DNA of 64,000 nt from Bin87 sp963668585 (GTDB lineage: Bacteria; Chloroflexota; Dehalococcoidia; Lucifugimonadales; UBA3495), in assembly GCA_963668585.1 (NCBI GenBank), contig OY764869.1:2108001-2172000 (forward strand). The letters are read 5' to 3'. Of this stretch, positions 59,996-64,000 are shown piece after piece. Every line of letters starts with the position of its first letter. Within the stretch, counting starts at the first letter, position 1. The notes beneath the pieces are model-generated. The model was not told the DNA's origin. It did not search any database and saw nothing but the letters and a program-made list of their open reading frames with translations. The position numbers were made by a program, and so were the translations under genes.

Positions 59996-60004
59996 TGCTA
60001 TACT
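59996..60004 (+). promoter_or_regulatory. Extended -10 promoter of the rpsF operon
   Basis: TGCTATACT, a TGn-extended -10, lies 35 bases before the rpsF start. Confidence 0.45.
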
Positions 60005-60039
60005 CTGTGCCTGTCTTTACCAATTCAGGAGATTTCGAC

Positions 60040-60915
60040 TTGCGCCACTACGAACTCGTAACCATCCTCAGCCCCATGTTGAACCAGGACGACGCCGTCG
60101 CGACCTGGGATGAGATCAAGTCTTTCATCACCAACCGCGAAGGCGAAATCACTGCCGAGCAGACTTGGGGAACCCGGCGCCTGGCCTACCCCATCCGCAA
60201 AGGAAATTACAACTTCCTTGAAGGCGCCTACTACCTGAGTTCCTTCACCGTTGACGACCCGTTCAACCGTGAGTTGGAAAATTATCTGCGCCTGCACGAC
60301 AACGTACTCAGGGCGCTGGTGGTGCGTTGCGATGGGCCGTTGGCGGACAAACCCGCTCCGGGGCCGCTCACCGCTCCTTCCCGATACATCCCGCCCGGAC
60401 GCGGACGCCGGAACGATGGCGGCGGCCCGATACCGGAAGCGGCGTCAGGCTTCGCTGAGCGCGGCGGTTCCCCGCCCGCGGCGACTCCATCCGAGGCTCC
60501 TGCTGCCGCCCCTGCGACCGCTGTTGCAGAATCTCCCGCCGCCGTAGCGGATCCTCCCCCAGCCACCGCTGCTCCGGAAGCATCCGCAGCCGTTGCCGAA
60601 CCGGCAGCCGCGCCGGCCACAGAGGCGGTGGAAGCAGCGGCGCCCGTAGAATCTGCGCCTGTTGCCGAACCGGCAGCCGCGCCGGCCACAGAGGCGGTGG
60701 AAGCAGCGGCGCCCGTAGAATCTGCGCCTGTTGCCGAACCGGCAGCCGCGCCGACCACAGATGCGGTGGAAGCAGCAGCGCCCGTAGAATCTGCGCCTGC
60801 TCCTGAACCCGCGCCCGCCGCGGAACCTGCGGCCGCCGACGAACCGGTTGCATCGGAGGAACCCCAGGCTTCGACTGAGCCTGCTGGCGAATCCGCCGAC
60901 GAAAGCGAAACGTAA
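60040..60915 (+). CDS. rpsF: Ribosomal protein S6 with long repetitive C-terminal extension
   Basis: A 291-residue protein. The first 95 residues are bS6 (RHYELVTILSPMLNQDD; GTRRLAYPIRKGNYNFLEG). The remaining 190 are a low-complexity Ala/Pro/Glu tail, far beyond normal S6 length (about 95-135). The start is a TTG at 60040, giving MRHYELV, placed by AGGAGA (60027-60032); a GTG 15 codons earlier would add a non-family N terminus. The tail has three 23-residue tandem repeats. The operon continues with ssb and rpsR. Confidence 0.94.
   Translation: MRHYELVTILSPMLNQDDAVATWDEIKSFITNREGEITAEQTWGTRRLAYPIRKGNYNFLEGAYYLSSFTVDDPFNRELENYLRLHDNVLRALVVRCDGPLADKPAPGPLTAPSRYIPPGRGRRNDGGGPIPEAASGFAERGGSPPAATPSEAPAAAPATAVAESPAAVADPPPATAAPEASAAVAEPAAAPATEAVEAAAPVESAPVAEPAAAPATEAVEAAAPVESAPVAEPAAAPTTDAVEAAAPVESAPAPEPAPAAEPAAADEPVASEEPQASTEPAGESADESET
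60592..60798 (+). repeat. 69-bp tandem repeat within rpsF, three units
   Basis: Units at 60592-60660, 60661-60729 and 60730-60798 are in frame. The first two are identical at DNA level; the third has a few changes. Each encodes 23 residues beginning VAEPAAAP and ending PVESAP. Confidence 0.95.
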
Positions 60916-60921
60916 GACCCG

Positions 60922-61413
60922 ATGAACAAGATCATAATCATCGGCAATCTGGGCAGGGATCCCGAGATGCGCTATTCCCCGTCCGGCCAACCGATGACAT
61001 CTTTCAGCATTGCCAGCAACCGCCGGTACACGACGGCTGCGGGTGAGCAACGGGAAGAGACCGAGTGGTTCAACTGCACCGCTTTCGGACGCCTTGCCGA
61101 TGTGTGCAATCAATATCTTACCCGAGGACAGCAGGTTTACGTGGAAGGCAGGCTGCGATCACGGCAATACGACCGTCGGGATGGCACGCCGGGCTTCTCC
61201 CTGGATGTCAGCGTCACCGAAATGCAGATGCTTGGCCGGCGCGGCGATCAACCCGACGAGGTTGGTGGTTACGGTGGCTATGGCGACCAACGCGGCGGCT
61301 ACGGCGCTGCGCAAGGAAGCGGTTACGGAGAACAACGCGCCAGCAATCAGGGCGGTTACGGCTCCGGCGACGCTTCCGGCCCCATGACCGATGTCGACGA
61401 TCTGCCTTTCTGA
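60922..61413 (+). CDS. ssb: Single-stranded DNA-binding protein
   Basis: A 163-residue SSB with the OB-fold (MNKIIIIGNLGRDPEMRY, TEWFNCTAFGRLAD, YVEGRLRSRQY). A Gly/Tyr/Gln-rich linker is followed by the acidic tail DVDDLPF, which recruits repair and replication partners. It sits between rpsF and rpsR as in many bacteria. Confidence 0.97.
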   Translation: MNKIIIIGNLGRDPEMRYSPSGQPMTSFSIASNRRYTTAAGEQREETEWFNCTAFGRLADVCNQYLTRGQQVYVEGRLRSRQYDRRDGTPGFSLDVSVTEMQMLGRRGDQPDEVGGYGGYGDQRGGYGAAQGSGYGEQRASNQGGYGSGDASGPMTDVDDLPF

Positions 61414-61456
61414 CTCCTGAAGAATGCAAGAGCAATTACCCGGAGGGATCTCCTAA

Positions 61457-61897
61457 ATGACTACTCCCGTCCCGTCAACACCTCCTCCATCTGACGCGCC
61501 TCGACCTGCGCCAGCCGAGGGCGCTGCGCCCCGACCCGCCGGCGGCGGATTCGGAAATCGGCCGGGAGGCCCGGGCGGCCGGCCCGGTGGCGGACCGGGT
61601 GGCCGGCCGCCCGGACGAGGCGGTCCCCGAGGCGGTGGACGCGGCGGACGGCGTTACGGACCGCGCCGCAGGGTCTGCGCTTTCACGGTGGAAGGTGTGG
61701 TTCCCGATTACAAGGACGTGGACCGGTTGCGTCGGTACATCTCCGAACAGGGCAAGATTGAGCCCACCCGCAAAACCGGCACTTCTGCCAAGAATCAACG
61801 GTTGCTGTCCCAGGCAATCAAACGGGCCCGCTATCTGGCTTTGCTGCCCTACGCGCCCGAGCACAGCATTAACATCGGTATGCGCTCCGGCCGTTAG
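61457..61897 (+). CDS. rpsR: Ribosomal protein S18 with Gly/Arg/Pro-rich N-terminal extension
   Basis: A 146-residue protein. The last 75 residues are bS18 (CAFTVEGVVPDYKDVDRL, then LSQAIKRARYLALLPY). About the first 70 residues are Pro-, Gly- and Arg-rich (for example RPGGPGGRPGGGPGGRP), roughly doubling the usual length. GGAGGG (61442-61447) fixes the start. Expected to interact with S6 on the 30S platform. Confidence 0.95.
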   Translation: MTTPVPSTPPPSDAPRPAPAEGAAPRPAGGGFGNRPGGPGGRPGGGPGGRPPGRGGPRGGGRGGRRYGPRRRVCAFTVEGVVPDYKDVDRLRRYISEQGKIEPTRKTGTSAKNQRLLSQAIKRARYLALLPYAPEHSINIGMRSGR

Positions 61898-61938
61898 CTT
61901 GTTGCAACGGACTGCTGCGCAACCGCACCCGATGACTA

Positions 61939-63156
61939 ATGTTGAACCTGCCGCTGCCCTGGAAACGCAGCGCCGATTCCGTTGCTGACCAGCCGCCGGA
62001 TGACTCCGATCGGCGACCCAACCGCCGGCGTGGCGGTCGTAACAGACGGATAGGCGTTAGCGACCAAAATGCCGCCGCCGAAACGCGCGCCCGGAGAAGC
62101 CTGGAAAGGCGGCGCCAACGCATTGCCATTGCCGTTGGCGCGGTACTGATCCTGGTGATCGTCGGCGTGGTGATGGCCGGCGTCTATCAGGCGTTTATCC
62201 ATCCGCCCCGCGTGATGGCCGGCGAGGTGCGCGGCGTTCGTTTCACCATGGGAGACCTGGTGGAACGGATCAGGGTGCTGCAGGGCATAGACCGATATCA
62301 AGGAGGCCAGGTGGACCTCAGCACAATCCCATTCCAGTTGCTGACGGATCTACTGCACGCTGAAATCCTGCGTCAGGCTGCGCCGGGCCTCGGGATCAAC
62401 GTCACGGAAGTTCAGATTGACGAGGCCATCAGCGACCGGTTCCGACCGGAGGCTGAACCCGGTCAGGAAGTGGACGACGCTCAACTGGACGCGGAATACC
62501 AGAATTCATACACCGGTTTTCTGACCCAGGTGAACCTCACTGACGCCGCCTATCGTCGGATTGTGGAGGAGCAGATTCAGCAACGCGAACTGTTCACGCG
62601 GATGCTGGCGGCCCTCCCTGAGGAAGCGTCCCATGTGGAGTTGCAGGCGATCGTTCTGGGCGTGAACTCCACCGCGTCCCCGGAAGCGATCAAGGAACGG
62701 TTGGAACTCGGCGAAGATTTCGGAGCCGTGTCCCGGGAACTCTCCGGCAGCGACGGTGCGATTGGCTGGGTGCCGGAAGGGGCTTTCCCTGAATTTGACC
62801 GCTATCTGTTTGGCGAAGACACGGTTGACGAAAATGGAGAACCCGTGCGCAAACCGGCCCTCCTGGAGCCCGGACAGATTTCCGACCCCATTTACGTCGA
62901 GCAAAACATCTTCCTGGTCCGCACCTCCGGCCCTGCGGAGGCTCGTGAGATCGAACCGGCCATGCAGTTCCAGTTGGCCGGCGCTCGCGTGGAGCAGTGG
63001 AAGGACGACCAACTGGCGCAGGGGTCCACCGAGGGTTGGGTGAAAATCAATTTCGATTCCAACCGTTACTCCTGGGTTACCGATCAGGTTCGCCTGACCC
63101 GCCCGCGCGTTACCCCGGAGGCCCAGCAGCAGCAACAGGGTGGATTCCCCCGGTAA
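61939..63156 (+). CDS. Membrane-anchored parvulin-type peptidyl-prolyl isomerase
   Basis: A 405-residue protein. A basic cytoplasmic N terminus (residues 1-60), one TM helix (62-85), a SurA-N-like helical region (110-230), and a PpiC-like domain (about 235-365; ELQAIVLGVNSTASPEAIKERL, GWVPEGAFPEFDRYLF). It would help fold exported proteins outside the membrane. It replaces rplI, which follows rpsR in many operons. Start signals are weak. Confidence 0.88.
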   Translation: MLNLPLPWKRSADSVADQPPDDSDRRPNRRRGGRNRRIGVSDQNAAAETRARRSLERRRQRIAIAVGAVLILVIVGVVMAGVYQAFIHPPRVMAGEVRGVRFTMGDLVERIRVLQGIDRYQGGQVDLSTIPFQLLTDLLHAEILRQAAPGLGINVTEVQIDEAISDRFRPEAEPGQEVDDAQLDAEYQNSYTGFLTQVNLTDAAYRRIVEEQIQQRELFTRMLAALPEEASHVELQAIVLGVNSTASPEAIKERLELGEDFGAVSRELSGSDGAIGWVPEGAFPEFDRYLFGEDTVDENGEPVRKPALLEPGQISDPIYVEQNIFLVRTSGPAEAREIEPAMQFQLAGARVEQWKDDQLAQGSTEGWVKINFDSNRYSWVTDQVRLTRPRVTPEAQQQQQGGFPR

Positions 63157-63161
63157 CAGCA

Positions 63162-64000
63162 ATGGCCATGGTGTCCGGTAACAATACTATCAACATCGGC
63201 CTGATGGGCATGGGCACCGTGGGCGGCGGCGTCGCCGGCGCGCTGGTCGAAAACGCCGAAGCCATCACACGCAAGACGGGCCGAACCGTGCGCTTGAAAC
63301 ACGCGTTGGTCCGCGACCTCTCATTGGCCCGCAATCCGACGCCGCCACCCGGCGTGCTGACCACCAACCCTGAGGACATACTGGCCAATCCCGACATACA
63401 CATTGTGGTCGAAACCATGGGCGGAGACTCACCGGCCGGCGAGTACCTCGAGCGCGCCCTGAACGCGGGCCAGCATGTGGTTACGGCCAACAAAGAAGTG
63501 ATGGCGCGTCGTGGTCCGGCGCTTTTGGCGCTGGCTCAGGACCGCCGCGTGAATCTGCTGTTTGAGGCATCAGCCGGTGGTGGCATCCCCATCGTCGGCT
63601 GCTTGATGTCTCAACTGCTGGCCAACGACATCCGCTCCATCCGTTCCATCATCAACGGCACCACAAACTACATCCTGACCAGGATGGCCCGCCAGCAAAC
63701 GCCTTTCGCCGATGCCCTGGCCGAAGCCCAACAGCGTGGGTACGCGGAAGCCGACCCCACCAACGACGTCGAAGGCATTGACGCCGCTTACAAACTGTCC
63801 GTGCTCGGCAGCCTTGCGTTCCACCGTCCCGTGCCGCACCACGCCATCCACACCGAAGGCATCAGCCGCCTCGCGCCCGAGGATTTTCGCTATGCCGCCG
63901 AGTTGGGATACGCCATAAAATCGCTGGCCATCGCGGCGGCCGAACCCGGCGGCGCGATTCGAGCCCGCGTGCATCCTGCCCTGGTGCCTGAAGATCACCT
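63162..64000 (+). CDS. hom: Homoserine dehydrogenase (cut by window edge)
   Basis: An open frame from ATG 63162 to the edge (about 279 codons). GLMGMGTVGGGVAG is the dinucleotide-binding motif. VVTANKE (the Lys of the active site), the ASAGGGIPIV block, IINGTTNYILT and EADPTNDVEGIDAAYKL are signatures of the family. It reduces aspartate semialdehyde to homoserine on the way to Thr, Met and Ile. It starts 6 bases after the isomerase gene. The C-terminal part, possibly an ACT domain, is outside the window. Confidence 0.96.
   Translation, partial: MAMVSGNNTINIGLMGMGTVGGGVAGALVENAEAITRKTGRTVRLKHALVRDLSLARNPTPPPGVLTTNPEDILANPDIHIVVETMGGDSPAGEYLERALNAGQHVVTANKEVMARRGPALLALAQDRRVNLLFEASAGGGIPIVGCLMSQLLANDIRSIRSIINGTTNYILTRMARQQTPFADALAEAQQRGYAEADPTNDVEGIDAAYKLSVLGSLAFHRPVPHHAIHTEGISRLAPEDFRYAAELGYAIKSLAIAAAEPGGAIRARVHPALVPEDH

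Overview
The window is a high-GC bacterial chromosome segment. The gene content suggests Chloroflexota, in or near the SAR202/Dehalococcoidia lineages. The reasons are three luciferase-like flavin oxidoreductases, four CaiB/BaiF CoA-transferases, a haloalkane dehalogenase, several P450s, and housekeeping genes typical of free-living bacteria. This placement is an inference from gene content; no 16S gene is present. Both edges cut genes: glmU on the left and homoserine dehydrogenase on the right.

Layout. 1-6.5 kb: the 5' part of glmU (minus), then four paralogous cytochrome P450 genes, each with its own promoter-like sequence and three followed by a hairpin, ending in a [3Fe-4S] ferredoxin. 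6.5-17.1 kb (minus): a CBS-containing cation/proton antiporter, a luciferase-like oxidoreductase, an NAD(P)-binding DUF2867-type protein, aroC and aroE, a lipoprotein, and valS. 17.7-27.5 kb: an S1-domain protein, a polX operon, a repeat-rich gap, bioY, a metallo-beta-lactamase-fold protein with an eroded metal motif, a GNAT acetyltransferase, a second luciferase-like protein, pyruvate kinase and tRNA-Trp. 27.7-31.8 kb (minus): a third luciferase-like protein and a quinol-type nitric oxide reductase with a small upstream ORF and an operator-like dyad. 32.5-43.4 kb: an acyl-CoA catabolic block with four CoA-transferases, a double-hotdog MaoC protein, a haloalkane dehalogenase, an SDR without its catalytic Tyr/Lys, and an enoyl-CoA hydratase. 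It is interrupted by an AT-richer gene with a nucleoside-deoxyribosyltransferase-like domain. 43.6-50.1 kb: nudC, an orphan primase-type zinc-finger protein, a metalloprotease lipoprotein, pth, a second repeat-rich gap and a tandem UspA protein. 50.5-58.8 kb: a peptide/solute ABC importer operon with two binding proteins. 59.2-64 kb: a thioredoxin-fold lipoprotein read through an in-frame UGA, then rpsF-ssb-rpsR, a parvulin-like isomerase and hom.

The strongest finding is at 59.2-60 kb. A TlpA-like lipoprotein has UGA exactly at the first redox cysteine of its CxxC motif. A 7-bp hairpin with a G-containing loop begins about ten bases after the UGA, which is the geometry of a bacterial SECIS. 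It is therefore read as a selenoprotein (UxxC) that a normal ORF caller splits in two. The second is a pair of roughly 507-bp, nearly identical inverted repeats at 21.7-22.2 kb and 48.3-48.8 kb. They carry no transposase and contain conserved hairpins and a G/T-rich tract, so they may be a structured RNA or non-autonomous element. Related short repeats lie beside them and upstream of the S1 gene.

Functionally, the catabolic block, the oxygenases and the flavin oxidoreductases suggest oxidation of recalcitrant organic compounds through CoA thioesters. The ABC importer may supply substrates, and NO reductase may provide detoxification or anaerobic respiration. No enzyme substrate can be assigned from sequence alone.
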